From contig JAFKGR010000016.1 in the NCBI GenBank assembly GCA_017307735.1, positions 1 through 64,000 of the forward strand: a stretch of DNA of 64,000 bases, read 5' to 3'. Position numbers and translations under genes: made by a program. Of the stretch, positions 35,135 to 44,064 are shown one piece after another. Numbering within the stretch: position 1 is the stretch's first letter; each line of letters opens with the position of its first letter. The stretch comes from Chitinophagaceae bacterium. GTDB taxonomy: Bacteria > Bacteroidota > Bacteroidia > Chitinophagales > Chitinophagaceae. The notes beneath the pieces were generated by a model. The model was not told where the DNA came from. It searched no databases and worked only from the letters and a program-made list of their open reading frames with translations.

Positions 35135-35155
35135 CTACACAATGGTAGTTTTATT
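35066..35155. repeat. 28-bp direct repeat at the 3' end of the patatin gene
   Basis: 35066-35093 and 35128-35155 match at 26 of 28 positions, with 20 identical bases in a row (TACACAATGGTAGTTTTATT). The right copy contains the last codons and stop of the patatin gene; the left copy lies 62 bp beyond it in non-coding DNA. Confidence 0.8.
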
Positions 35156-36295
35156 GCCCTGTTCCGAACCGTGGAATAGTTTAAGTGCTGTGCGGGCTTT
35201 TTCTCTTCCGTGTTCTATCCTCAACCTGATTTGACGCGCATTGGCTGTGAGCGGATCGCCAAGAACATCATGGTCGGGTTGTATCACAATTGATTTAAAA
35301 TATTGCAAAGGCTTACCCGGCTGATTCTTTTCAAAATCAAAATCATGAACCACCTGATCAGGATGATCTTCCCGGATTTGTTTTACGATAAAATTCTTGG
35401 TGACAAAATCACGGATATCATTATTGAATATTTCTGTGATGGCGATATCGTTAAGAGATCGCAATGCGATTTGCGAAAGACTTTTGTGGCGGTAATTATC
35501 GTTTGCAATTTTTCCTGTGCTGCAATTGATAATAACAATGGTATAATCCTCAGGGCGAGGATCATTTTTTATTTCTTCAATCACATATCGAAGCGGCGAA
35601 ACATTTTTTATACCTCCATCCACACATTGCCGTAAAATACCTTTATTGGTTTTTATCCTGTCAACCGGCGGCCAGATGATTGGAATCGCAGTGGAAGCAA
35701 GCACACCCCTCGCAAAGTCTTCATCAGTTTCATAATCGCATGCTCCTACGGAATAATAATCTCCTGTATCGAGCGATACAAAACCACATCTGAAAATGCA
35801 ACTCTGAAGGAGATCCCTTCGTGCATACTTTTTAATCTTTTCTAACAAAGGAGAATTATCTCCAAGCGCCCTGATAAATTGAAATTCGCGCGCAGCCGAA
35901 GTAAAAAGTGATTTGCGTGAAAACAACAATTTCAATAACAGATTTCCGGTAGTCTTTGGAAAATATTTTTTTATTGTATCCCAGGTAAGGTTAAATTTTA
36001 GTTTGGGATTGTCGGTATCTTCATCAAGATGAGTGTCGATAAAATCAGAATTGTAAATCACCCCCATTCCTTTTTCTGCAATTTCCTGCCAGATCCCCAT
36101 CAGATCATCCAGTTTGTTTTCGGCAGTCAGCAAACCGTTCAATGCTCCGACAGATACTCCGGAAACGATATCAAACGACGGTTCTGCCCGGTCAGGGCTT
36201 ATCGATTTCCAATTTTCTTTGATTACCTGCAAAGCCCCGGCCTGAAAAGCTCCGCGGAACCCTCCTCCGCTTAATACCAAAGCAATCTTTCCCAT
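35135..36295 (-). CDS. Patatin-like phospholipase
   Basis: This 386-residue cytoplasmic or membrane-associated lipid acyl hydrolase has the oxyanion motif LSGGGFRGAF (about 8-17), the nucleophile elbow GVSVG (Ser about 48) and the catalytic Asp of CVDGGIKNVSP (about 220). The Ser-Asp dyad is intact, so activity on phospholipids or related esters is expected. The C-terminal part (about 290-386) is variable and basic. It is a single-gene unit. The last codons are part of the repeated sequence described at 35066-35155. Confidence 0.92.
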   Translation of the reverse strand: MGKIALVLSGGGFRGAFQAGALQVIKENWKSISPDRAEPSFDIVSGVSVGALNGLLTAENKLDDLMGIWQEIAEKGMGVIYNSDFIDTHLDEDTDNPKLKFNLTWDTIKKYFPKTTGNLLLKLLFSRKSLFTSAAREFQFIRALGDNSPLLEKIKKYARRDLLQSCIFRCGFVSLDTGDYYSVGACDYETDEDFARGVLASTAIPIIWPPVDRIKTNKGILRQCVDGGIKNVSPLRYVIEEIKNDPRPEDYTIVIINCSTGKIANDNYRHKSLSQIALRSLNDIAITEIFNNDIRDFVTKNFIVKQIREDHPDQVVHDFDFEKNQPGKPLQYFKSIVIQPDHDVLGDPLTANARQIRLRIEHGREKARTALKLFHGSEQGNKTTIV

Positions 36296-36548
36296 AGAAT
36301 TTCAATTTTTTATCCGGAACCTTTTTAATGCCAAAATAAAAATCAGGATAAAAGAAACCTGTTTAAGATCTGAAAAGATAATTGCATTATCCAACAACAA
36401 TCACTTTCTGTTACCTCTCCCCTTCCAATCTCCCCATTCATCCGCCCAACAAAAAAAGCCATCAGCTTTTGCAATTCACTCCCTCAATTCACAAAAACCA
36501 ATGACTTTAAAAAACCAATTTATTATGAAAACGAAATCTTCTCAGATT

Positions 36549-37217
36549 TTAAAAACCTTCTTTCACAATGGATTCGTCTTTTACACCGAGTGAATGCAAA
36601 TGTTTTTCAACAGCATCCATCATCGGACCCGGGCCACACAAATAATAATATTTCGAAGATGAATCTGAATATTTTTTGATCAGGTCGGGAGTAACATACC
36701 CATGTTCGTAATGGGAATCCTGTTCATCGGAAAGAACATTAATAAAATTTTTACCCAATAATTTTTCAAACCTGTCTTTGTCAATAATATCTCCTTTGGT
36801 CTTGTTTGCAAAAATCAATTTGTTGTTGCCAATCTGGCCGTTTTTTTTCAGGAGTTTGAATATAGCAATAAAGGGCGTAACACCTGCTCCACCTGCAATA
36901 AACACGCCTTCGCCTTTGTAATGAATATCTCCATAAATATCATGCAGGGTGATTTTATCCCCGGCTTTCAATGTCCTGATTTGATTTGTCACTCCATTAT
37001 GTGAGGGATATGTCTTAATGGAAAATTCAACATGGTCATCATCCTGAAGAGAGGTGAATGTAAACGTTCTCACTTCTTTTTCCCAGCCCGGCCTTGTTAA
37101 AGTAATATCGCAAGCCTGCCCCGGGATATAAGTGATCCCTTCGGGCTTTTCCAACTGAATTCTAAACACATCATGTGTAATCGGCCTGATAGATTTAATC
37201 GTAACGGTATGTTCCAT
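36549..37217 (-). CDS. Ferredoxin/flavodoxin-NADP reductase family flavoprotein
   Basis: This 222-residue oxidoreductase has an FAD-binding barrel with RTFTFTS (about 50-56) and a nucleotide-binding half with FIAGGAGVTPFIAIF (about 105-119) and YYYLCGPGPMMDAVEKHL (about 189-206). It lacks an iron-sulfur domain. The aromatic C-terminus EGF is as in flavodoxin reductases. It would pass electrons between NAD(P)H and a small carrier protein. It follows folE by 8 bp in a sigma factor-folE-reductase unit. Confidence 0.87.
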   Translation of the reverse strand: MEHTVTIKSIRPITHDVFRIQLEKPEGITYIPGQACDITLTRPGWEKEVRTFTFTSLQDDDHVEFSIKTYPSHNGVTNQIRTLKAGDKITLHDIYGDIHYKGEGVFIAGGAGVTPFIAIFKLLKKNGQIGNNKLIFANKTKGDIIDKDRFEKLLGKNFINVLSDEQDSHYEHGYVTPDLIKKYSDSSSKYYYLCGPGPMMDAVEKHLHSLGVKDESIVKEGF

Positions 37218-37225
37218 TTTCTAAA

Positions 37226-37891
37226 CTATTTTTGTTCGTGAATATATGATAAAAATTCCTGACGTACGCTTTCGTTTTCAAACTTGCCGGAGAAACTTGA
37301 TGTAACCGTTTTGCTGTTTGTATCCTTTATTCCACGGGATGCAACGCAAAGATGGTCGGCTTCAATAACCACTGCCACATTATCAATATGAAGTGCACTT
37401 TTTAATGCTTCGGCAATCTGGACAGTCAGTCTTTCCTGTACCTGCGGGCGTTTGGCATAAAATTGTACTAGCCGGTTGATCTTTGATAAGCCAATTACAT
37501 ATTCACCCGGAAAATATCCTACAGCCACCTTTCCGATTATCGGCACAAAATGGTGTTCACAATTTGAATACAGAGATATGTCTTTTGAGACTAACATTTC
37601 CCTGTATCCGTATTTATTTGCAAAAACACTTATTTTGGGTTTATTGTCCGGATTTAATCCTCTGAAGATTTCTTTTACATACATTTTGGCTACCCTCTTT
37701 GGTGTTCCCTTCAGGCTGTCATCTGTCAAATCCAACCCCAGTGTATCCATAATCTGAGTAAAGTAATATTCAATTTTTTTCATTTTTTCCGCATCGCTCA
37801 ATTCCAATGAGCTTCCGTGAAGTGGAGAGTCCGAAAGGGCTCCGTCCAGTTCAATTTTCATAGCATCACGTACCATATAATCAGAGTTCAT
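37226..37891 (-). CDS. folE: GTP cyclohydrolase I
   Basis: This 221-residue enzyme makes dihydroneopterin triphosphate from GTP, the first step of folate/pterin synthesis. Zinc and active-site segments are YSNCEHHFVPIIGKVAVGY (about 109-127), GLSKINRLVQFYAKRPQVQE and HLCVASRGIKD. The start at 37891 overlaps the sigma factor stop by 11 bp; an ATG at 37876 would remove the overlap and costs five residues outside the fold. The operon places a housekeeping enzyme under a sigma-factor gene. Confidence 0.95.
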   Translation of the reverse strand: MNSDYMVRDAMKIELDGALSDSPLHGSSLELSDAEKMKKIEYYFTQIMDTLGLDLTDDSLKGTPKRVAKMYVKEIFRGLNPDNKPKISVFANKYGYREMLVSKDISLYSNCEHHFVPIIGKVAVGYFPGEYVIGLSKINRLVQFYAKRPQVQERLTVQIAEALKSALHIDNVAVVIEADHLCVASRGIKDTNSKTVTSSFSGKFENESVRQEFLSYIHEQK

Positions 37892-38528
37892 AAATTTTTT
37901 GCATTACATTTTTTACAATAGCGTCACAATAGATTAAATTAAAATCAAAAAGATCAGAAAGAGAATAGGATTTTTCAATTTCGGTTCTCAACATAGATTT
38001 CGCCCGGTTTAGCCTGACCTTGACATTGGATTCACTTATATTGAGAAGGCTGGCGGTTTCTGCAACACTCAGGCCATTGATTTCGCGCAATGAAAATACC
38101 ATGCGGTAATCAAACCTGATTTTGACGAGTGCATCTTCAATGATCTTAGCCAGCTCCCTGTTGGCTACCACATGACTTGTGTCATCGTTTTTGCCGGCAT
38201 AAATTGGCTTTGACTGATCATTTACGTCTTGCATAATTTCATTTTTAAAGCTTGCCTTTTCTTTCTTTTTATAACAATTGTTCATCATGATCCTGATGAT
38301 CCACGTTTTAAAACTGGATCTGCCTTCAAAACCTGCCAATCCTTTGTATGCATCCACAAATGTATCCTGCATCATATCCTGTGTATCTTCATGGCTTAAA
38401 TTGTACGATCGTCCTATTTTGTACAGGTACGGATTATAGCGCCTGATGATAGTTTCGTACAATTGGCTTTCACCTTTCAAAATTATATTGATAACTTCTG
38501 AATCAGTGAGATTTTCCGGCGGAATCAT
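37881..38528 (-). CDS. RNA polymerase sigma factor, ECF-like sigma-70 family
   Basis: This 215-residue protein has region 2 at about 22-90 (YLYKIGRSYNLSHEDTQDMMQDTFVDAY, then FKTWIIRIMMNNCYKKK) and region 4 at about 130-190 (VFSLREINGLSVAETASLL and SNVKVRLNRAKSMLR). A roughly 25-residue C-terminal extension follows region 4. No anti-sigma gene is adjacent; folE overlaps its end instead. It may be controlled at the level of expression or by an unlinked factor. Confidence 0.92.
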   Translation of the reverse strand: MIPPENLTDSEVINIILKGESQLYETIIRRYNPYLYKIGRSYNLSHEDTQDMMQDTFVDAYKGLAGFEGRSSFKTWIIRIMMNNCYKKKEKASFKNEIMQDVNDQSKPIYAGKNDDTSHVVANRELAKIIEDALVKIRFDYRMVFSLREINGLSVAETASLLNISESNVKVRLNRAKSMLRTEIEKSYSLSDLFDFNLIYCDAIVKNVMQKIYEL

Positions 38529-38791
38529 TATTCATTTCTCAATTTAATATTTCCTGTTTTCTCAATTTTCTATTATTAAAGGCTTCTTTCTCATTCACAA
38601 ACTTCAATCCTAAAACCTGATTCGCCTTCAACTTTTTCATTAGTTACATTAGTGTAAATAAATACTGAAAAGGTTACAAATATCTCTGATTAAATGAAAA
38701 TTTTAAGAAGAAGTGTGCAGCTGAATAAAAAATTATTCAAATTTTTGAAAATCTTAAATTTCCCGGATGTTCAAAAAACACCCGTCCTACC

Positions 38792-39772
38792 CTATGACTG
38801 AAGTTTGATTTCCTCCGGCCGGATAAAGTTGTTGGTCGATTCGTTGATCAGAAAACTCAGCGGCGTATCCGGAAATGTATAAATTTCTTTGGGTTCGATT
38901 CCCCACGGTTTAAAATAATCTTCCAGTACTGAAGCAAACATCTTGTCTTCCCACTTTCCAAAATCATACACAGGTTCTTTATCCAAAGGGTTCATGACAA
39001 AAAATCCGTCTTTATATTCCGTATGATAGCCCTGGTTCTGTTTGAGCAGGTAATTTGAATAAATAAACCTTGCACAAAGTTCTTCAAACTGGATGGCGTG
39101 CAAAGTGGTATCCCCCATTTTGTCAAGCAATTCTTTATGATAAATCAGGTTCACCCCGCGATCCTGAAGGCAACCAATGATTCCAAAGCCGTTCATTGCG
39201 AGTGAAAAATTCTGATTCTTGGTTTCATCCCTGAAATTGAAAATATCTTTGGAATAATTTAGTTTTTTAACAACAATGGAATAAGGTCTTACTGTCCATT
39301 TTACCGGTGAAACAATGGCCTGCATCATAAAATGGAGATCGCGGTATTTTCGTGTAAGCAATGGTGATAGCCTGAATGGCCTGTGCCTCCTGACTCCGAG
39401 TTCCAGACTGTAAAGGATATCGTGATATAAAATTCCAAGTAAAAGTTTCGACATCCAGAGGAAAATGGTATCCTGCGGCAATTGCATTACGGCATCATAA
39501 CCACCTTCAAAAGCCTGCTTAACCGTATTTTCAAATTCATCAATCTTCTTTTTTGCATCGGGATGGCAACGCAATGTGATTTCACCGTATTTGATCCGGT
39601 TCCAATTTAGCATTCCCATGTACTGATCGCGCATGTTGTATCTGTCGAGTACCCATTCAGGAAATACGGTGGTTTCTTCATTCTCTTTTACGTCGCGTCC
39701 TGTGAAAAAACATTTTGTAAAATCATGTTTGGAGAAAAAATCGCACAACGCCGGTGTTTGTTCACTATCCAT
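38792..39772 (-). CDS. Hypothetical protein with a degenerate HNH-like N-terminus
   Basis: This 326-residue cytosolic protein has no signal peptide. The N-terminal part, KCFFTGRDVKENEETTVFPE then WVLDRYNM (about 20-48) with a later LRCHPDAKKKID, resembles in layout the Cys-containing treble clef and (H)xxPxW segment of HNH proteins, but the paired cysteines and the catalytic His are not complete. The remainder is helical (about 100-180) and then alpha/beta. I recognise no family. The nearest genes are truB and the MoxR block on the same strand; the 55-bp gap from truB allows cotranscription. Confidence 0.7.
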   Translation of the reverse strand: MDSEQTPALCDFFSKHDFTKCFFTGRDVKENEETTVFPEWVLDRYNMRDQYMGMLNWNRIKYGEITLRCHPDAKKKIDEFENTVKQAFEGGYDAVMQLPQDTIFLWMSKLLLGILYHDILYSLELGVRRHRPFRLSPLLTRKYRDLHFMMQAIVSPVKWTVRPYSIVVKKLNYSKDIFNFRDETKNQNFSLAMNGFGIIGCLQDRGVNLIYHKELLDKMGDTTLHAIQFEELCARFIYSNYLLKQNQGYHTEYKDGFFVMNPLDKEPVYDFGKWEDKMFASVLEDYFKPWGIEPKEIYTFPDTPLSFLINESTNNFIRPEEIKLQS

Positions 39773-39827
39773 ATTGCGGCAAAGATAATTCTCAAAACTT
39801 TTGTGTAGCTGAATTTGAAATGAGGAT

Positions 39828-40499
39828 TTACATTTTAAACTTTTTTACAAATTCCTCTATTTCCATAGCATCTTCCACACGAAAATTTCCGATTGCTGTA
39901 CGGCGAAGGCTCGACAAATAACCACCACACCCCAATACATTTCCAAAATCATTTGCAAGGCTGCGGATATAAGTTCCCGTAGAACATTTCACCACAAAAG
40001 AAACAACCGGCATTTCAATATGGGTAATTTCAAATTCTGAAATGTGGATTTTTCTGGGTTCCAGTTTTACTTCTTCACCCTTGCGTGCCTTCAGATACAC
40101 CGGCCTGCCATCTTTTTTTATTGCAGAATGGGCAGGAGGAATTTGTAAAATGTCGCCTGTGAAACTTTTAGTTGTTTCAAGTATTTTTTCAGGAGAAATA
40201 TGTGCAACGGGTTTGCAATCGATGGGTTTGCTTTCCAGGTCATAGGTCGGAGTTCTGGCGCCAAGTGTAATGGTTCCGGTATATTCTTTAGCCGACAACA
40301 AATAATCATTAATCTTTTTGGTAAACTTTCCGGTGCAGACAATCAATAACCCGGTTGCAAGCGGATCCAATGTACCCGCATGTCCGACCTTCTTCACTTT
40401 TATTGTGTTGCGGATTTTTCGAACCACGTCAAATGAAGTCCAGGTAAGGGGTTTATCTATCAGGATTACCCTGCCTTCTTCAAAAGTATTTTGCATCAT
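39828..40499 (-). CDS. truB: tRNA pseudouridine(55) synthase
   Basis: The product is 223 residues from the ATG at 40499, with the neighbouring ATG at 40496 equally possible; a TTG at 40508 is less likely. It isomerises U55 in the T-loop of tRNAs. The catalytic Asp lies in GHAGTLDPLATGLL (about 39-52). Flanking motifs are KPLTWTSFDVV and YTGTITLGARTPTYD. The length is that of the short bacterial form without a PUA domain. It follows the DUF58 gene by 10 bp, so it is the tail of that operon. Confidence 0.95.
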   Translation of the reverse strand: MMQNTFEEGRVILIDKPLTWTSFDVVRKIRNTIKVKKVGHAGTLDPLATGLLIVCTGKFTKKINDYLLSAKEYTGTITLGARTPTYDLESKPIDCKPVAHISPEKILETTKSFTGDILQIPPAHSAIKKDGRPVYLKARKGEEVKLEPRKIHISEFEITHIEMPVVSFVVKCSTGTYIRSLANDFGNVLGCGGYLSSLRRTAIGNFRVEDAMEIEEFVKKFKM

Positions 40500-40509
40500 C
40501 GCTGGCAAA

Positions 40510-41853
40510 TTACAATGCCTGTTTCACTTTCAGCTCTAAATATTTGTTGATTGTTTTAATTGTCAGTTCTTCCGGCGAAGACAAAATGGTAATGATACCA
40601 TATTTGGTAAGTTCTTTTGCAATCAGCTTTTTCTCGAAAGCATATTTTTCAGCAATGGTCTTAACATAAACCTGCTCCACTTTCTGCGCGGGTAATTTAA
40701 TGAGCGACTTCAATTCGGAGTTTTCAAAAAATACAACAGTAAGCAAATAATATTTGGATAGCGATCTGAAATAACCGATTTGCCTTTGAAGGCCTGAAAT
40801 GGATTCAAAATTTGTAAAAAGAATCAACAGGCTTCTGTTTTTAATTTTCCCTCTTACTGTTGAGTAAAGTTTCTCAAAATCGGATTCAACAAAATCTGTT
40901 TCCTGTTTGTACAGGGCTTCCATGATGTCTTTGAGTTGCGAAATCCTGTTGTCTGCCGGCAAAACAGCATCTATCTTATCTGAAAATGTAATCAGGCCGG
41001 TCTTGTCTTTTTTTCTGATACAGATCGAACTTAAGATCAGCGCACTGTTGATTGCATAGTCCAGCAATGTCATGTTATCAAATGGCATTTTCATCAGCCG
41101 GCCTTTGTCGATAATCAGGTAAACCTGCTGTGCCCGTTCTTCTGAATATTTATTTATCATCAGGTTTCCTCTTCGGGCGGTTGCCTTCCAATTGAGCCGC
41201 CGGATGTCATCTCCGGAAACATATTCTTTGATTTGTTCGAACTCCAGGCTCTGTCCGATTTTCCTCATTCGTTTGCTGCCCTGTTCGTTTTTCATGGTTG
41301 AATTGCTGTTCAGCGAATATTGTGAAAGATGTGTAAATGAAGGATAACAGGCGATGTTCATTTCGGATTCATCGGTGAATCTTCTGGAAAACATTCCGAT
41401 TGGCGAATTGACAAAAAGATGAATGTCGCCAAAATTGTACTCACCTCTTTTTACAGGCCTAAAAGCTTCACTCAGTTTTACCTGTTGCAGCCGTCCGAGG
41501 TTTATGCGGATCTTGTAATTGCGTATCTGAAATTGCTCCGGCCATTCATCCATCAATTCCACATACACAGGGAAATTGAAATTATTCCTGACTGTCCATT
41601 TCACCTGATTTACCTCACCATTGCTCAGTCGCGACGGGACATCCCTGGTAGCTGTCACTTCTTTGTTGGTTACAAAAAGGAGCAGATAATCTGTCATTAA
41701 CAATATGGCAAAGATTAAAAAAGCAAGCCATCCGATAATCAATAAACCCGGAAGAAAAAAAGTAATGAGAAAAATAAATACCACGATCCCTGCACCCAGG
41801 TAAAAGTTTTTGCCTGTAAAAATATCTGCGAGTAAAGTATTTAAATAATTCAC
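40510..41853 (-). CDS. DUF58 domain protein (MoxR partner)
   Basis: This 447-residue protein has a GTG start at 41853, 4 bp after the moxR stop. Two N-terminal helices (about 18-60) are followed by a beta-rich part and the DUF58 motif LEFEQIKEYVSGDDIRRLNW (about 204-223), then KATARRGNLMINKY and a von Willebrand A-like region (VYLIIDKGRLM, DYAINSALIL). DUF58 proteins are adapter or substrate partners of MoxR AAA+ ATPases at the membrane. It is part of a six-gene minus-strand block. Confidence 0.9.
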   Translation of the reverse strand: MNYLNTLLADIFTGKNFYLGAGIVVFIFLITFFLPGLLIIGWLAFLIFAILLMTDYLLLFVTNKEVTATRDVPSRLSNGEVNQVKWTVRNNFNFPVYVELMDEWPEQFQIRNYKIRINLGRLQQVKLSEAFRPVKRGEYNFGDIHLFVNSPIGMFSRRFTDESEMNIACYPSFTHLSQYSLNSNSTMKNEQGSKRMRKIGQSLEFEQIKEYVSGDDIRRLNWKATARRGNLMINKYSEERAQQVYLIIDKGRLMKMPFDNMTLLDYAINSALILSSICIRKKDKTGLITFSDKIDAVLPADNRISQLKDIMEALYKQETDFVESDFEKLYSTVRGKIKNRSLLILFTNFESISGLQRQIGYFRSLSKYYLLTVVFFENSELKSLIKLPAQKVEQVYVKTIAEKYAFEKKLIAKELTKYGIITILSSPEELTIKTINKYLELKVKQAL

Positions 41854-41857
41854 AGTG

Positions 41858-42835
41858 TCAACGTGGAACTTCTATTTCGGAAATAATTTGTTGCACCAGT
41901 TCATCTACCGAAATCCCCTCCATTTCTTTTTCAGGCATCAGCATCAAACGATGCCGCAAAACAGGGATACACATTTCAATAATATCTTCAGGGGTGATAA
42001 AATCCCTTCCCTTCATAGCAGCCCAAACTTTGGAAGTACGAAAAATGGCCAGTGATGCCCTGGGTGAAGCCCCTAAAAAAACAGCAGGATTGTTGCGTGT
42101 GGCATGCACAATTTTTGCCACATATTCCATCAGCGCCGGATCCACTGTTACGCTTTGTCCCATTTCCCTGAAATGTTTTAACTCATCGTAATTCAACACC
42201 GGTTCCACACTTTCGAGAAGAGATTTTGTATTCACAGATTGCTGGCTCTTCAAAATATTGACCTCATCTTCAATTCCGGGGTAATCCACAGTAATTTTAA
42301 AAAGGAACCGGTCCAATTGGGCCTCCGGGAGCCGGTAAGTTCCTTCCTGTTCAATCGGGTTTTGTGTGGCAAGAACCAGAAACGGATCCGACATTTTGTA
42401 GGTATTTCCATCAATGGTCACCTGCCTTTCCTCCATCACCTCAAAAAGTGCGGACTGGGTTTTGGCCGGTGCGCGATTGATTTCGTCTATCAGGATTATA
42501 TTACTGAAAATGGGTCCTTTTTTAAATTCAAAAGATCCCTTTTCAGGATTGAAAACTGAAGTTCCCAAAACATCGCCCGGCATCAGGTCGGGAGTAAACT
42601 GGATCCTTGAAAAATCCACCTTGATGATACGCGAAAGTAATTTTGCAGCCAGCGTCTTTGCCACGCCAGGCACACCTTCAATCAAAATATGGCCGTCGGC
42701 AAGAAGGCCGGTAAGTAGCAGGTCAATCATTTTTTCCTGGCCAATAATCACTTTGCCAATTTCATTTTTCACCTTCTTCACTGCGTCATTCAGCGTGGTG
42801 ATATTTGTATTTGGTTGAAAGATATCTTCGTACAT
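41858..42835 (-). CDS. MoxR family AAA+ ATPase
   Basis: This 325-residue chaperone-like ATPase has Walker A GVPGVAKT (about 54-61), Walker B with IILIDEINRAPAKTQ (about 112-126), sensor 1 in VLATQNPIEQEGTY and the sensor 2 helix near ASPRASLAIFRTSK. MoxR proteins assemble or activate metal-dependent or surface protein complexes, usually with DUF58 and vWA proteins as here. Its ATG shares one base with the stop of the DUF4350 gene (TAATG). Confidence 0.95.
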   Translation of the reverse strand: MYEDIFQPNTNITTLNDAVKKVKNEIGKVIIGQEKMIDLLLTGLLADGHILIEGVPGVAKTLAAKLLSRIIKVDFSRIQFTPDLMPGDVLGTSVFNPEKGSFEFKKGPIFSNIILIDEINRAPAKTQSALFEVMEERQVTIDGNTYKMSDPFLVLATQNPIEQEGTYRLPEAQLDRFLFKITVDYPGIEDEVNILKSQQSVNTKSLLESVEPVLNYDELKHFREMGQSVTVDPALMEYVAKIVHATRNNPAVFLGASPRASLAIFRTSKVWAAMKGRDFITPEDIIEMCIPVLRHRLMLMPEKEMEGISVDELVQQIISEIEVPR

Positions 42836-44064
42836 TATTTCTTGTTATAAAAGTTTTCCAGTTGTTGGTTTAGTGACAACAATTGCTCATCAGAAACTGT
42901 TGGACTTTTCTCCACGATTTCAATGCAATTTAATAATTCTGTTATCTGTTCCGGTGGCAATCCGCTTTTGGCTGCGAGCCTGGTTGCAAATTGGCCGCCA
43001 TTTTCAACTTTATTAAAAAAATATTTGCTTCGCAAATGTTCCCTGAAATAGGTTACCAGTTTTGTCGCAATGTTTTTATTATCCTTATTCACAAAATACA
43101 AACGGCCCAGGGTTTCTACAAAATCTACTGAAGCATTTTCTTCTTCCGGTTTCAATGGAATCAATCTTTGCTTTCGTTTCATTCCTGAAAAAATAAAAAA
43201 CATAAATGCAAATACAGCTACGAAAAAAGCCCATTTCAGGGAAGTATTTTTCATAATAACTCCCATCGTCTTAAAGTCTTTGTTGGGCGGGTTCTGCTGA
43301 TAATTTCTGAACAGGGTTTTGTAATACTCATCCCAATATACCGGCGACCTGTCTGACCTCATGTAATTGACAATATGTTTCAGGTAACCCAGGTTTTTAT
43401 TTGTGAGCAAAAAATAATTACTAAATGCCCTCGGCGCCAGTTGGAGATATAATCTGCCTTTGCCATAAAAAATAATAGCGAAGTTGGGAAGTAGCTGATC
43501 GTTTACGCCAAGTACCCGGGTTTCGTCTTCTTTGTATTCTCTGAGATAATCATTGAACGGATAATAAAAATATTTGTAAGAAACCACAGGCAATTTCTCT
43601 CCGAAAAAAATAGAAGTTTTCGTCTCCTTCATATTTCCGGGACGGTCCATAATATGGGCAATTCTCTGATTGGTTTCGCAATGAAATAATTTTAAAAATC
43701 TCGGATCAATTTCATTGGCTGAGATCAACAGATCATTTCCGTGTTCAATGTATTTTCTCAGCCAGAGCGCTTCGTCTTCATTAAAAAACAATTTATCGCT
43801 TACGATAATGTAAAGAGAATGGGTAAGCTCTCTCCTTCTCGCTGTATCTTCATCAATGGTAAACACATCGCCGTACACCGCTTTCACATTCTCAAAATAA
43901 TCCAGCACCTCGTTAAATGCCACATTCCCTCCAAAAGGATTTTTGTCATCCTTTTCGTAGGTCTCTTTCAGAGAAGGCAAATTGGACCGTGCAGGAAATT
44001 TGCATCCCGTCCAAACAAGCGACATCAAAAGAAAAGGAATAATATGAAATGGTTTTCGGATCAA
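42835..44064 (-). CDS. DUF4350 domain lipoprotein-like membrane protein
   Basis: This 409-residue protein uses a TTG at 44064 that overlaps the previous TGA; this start gives a complete lipoprotein signal ending in LVWTGC (Cys21). The middle part (about 40-240) is the DUF4350 domain. A membrane helix at about 277-296 (LKWAFFVAVFAFMFFIFSGM) is followed by a cytoplasmic helical tail. The protein bridges the periplasm to the MoxR/DUF58 pair encoded next. The rare start codon is a little uncertain. Confidence 0.8.
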   Translation of the reverse strand: MIRKPFHIIPFLLMSLVWTGCKFPARSNLPSLKETYEKDDKNPFGGNVAFNEVLDYFENVKAVYGDVFTIDEDTARRRELTHSLYIIVSDKLFFNEDEALWLRKYIEHGNDLLISANEIDPRFLKLFHCETNQRIAHIMDRPGNMKETKTSIFFGEKLPVVSYKYFYYPFNDYLREYKEDETRVLGVNDQLLPNFAIIFYGKGRLYLQLAPRAFSNYFLLTNKNLGYLKHIVNYMRSDRSPVYWDEYYKTLFRNYQQNPPNKDFKTMGVIMKNTSLKWAFFVAVFAFMFFIFSGMKRKQRLIPLKPEEENASVDFVETLGRLYFVNKDNKNIATKLVTYFREHLRSKYFFNKVENGGQFATRLAAKSGLPPEQITELLNCIEIVEKSPTVSDEQLLSLNQQLENFYNKK

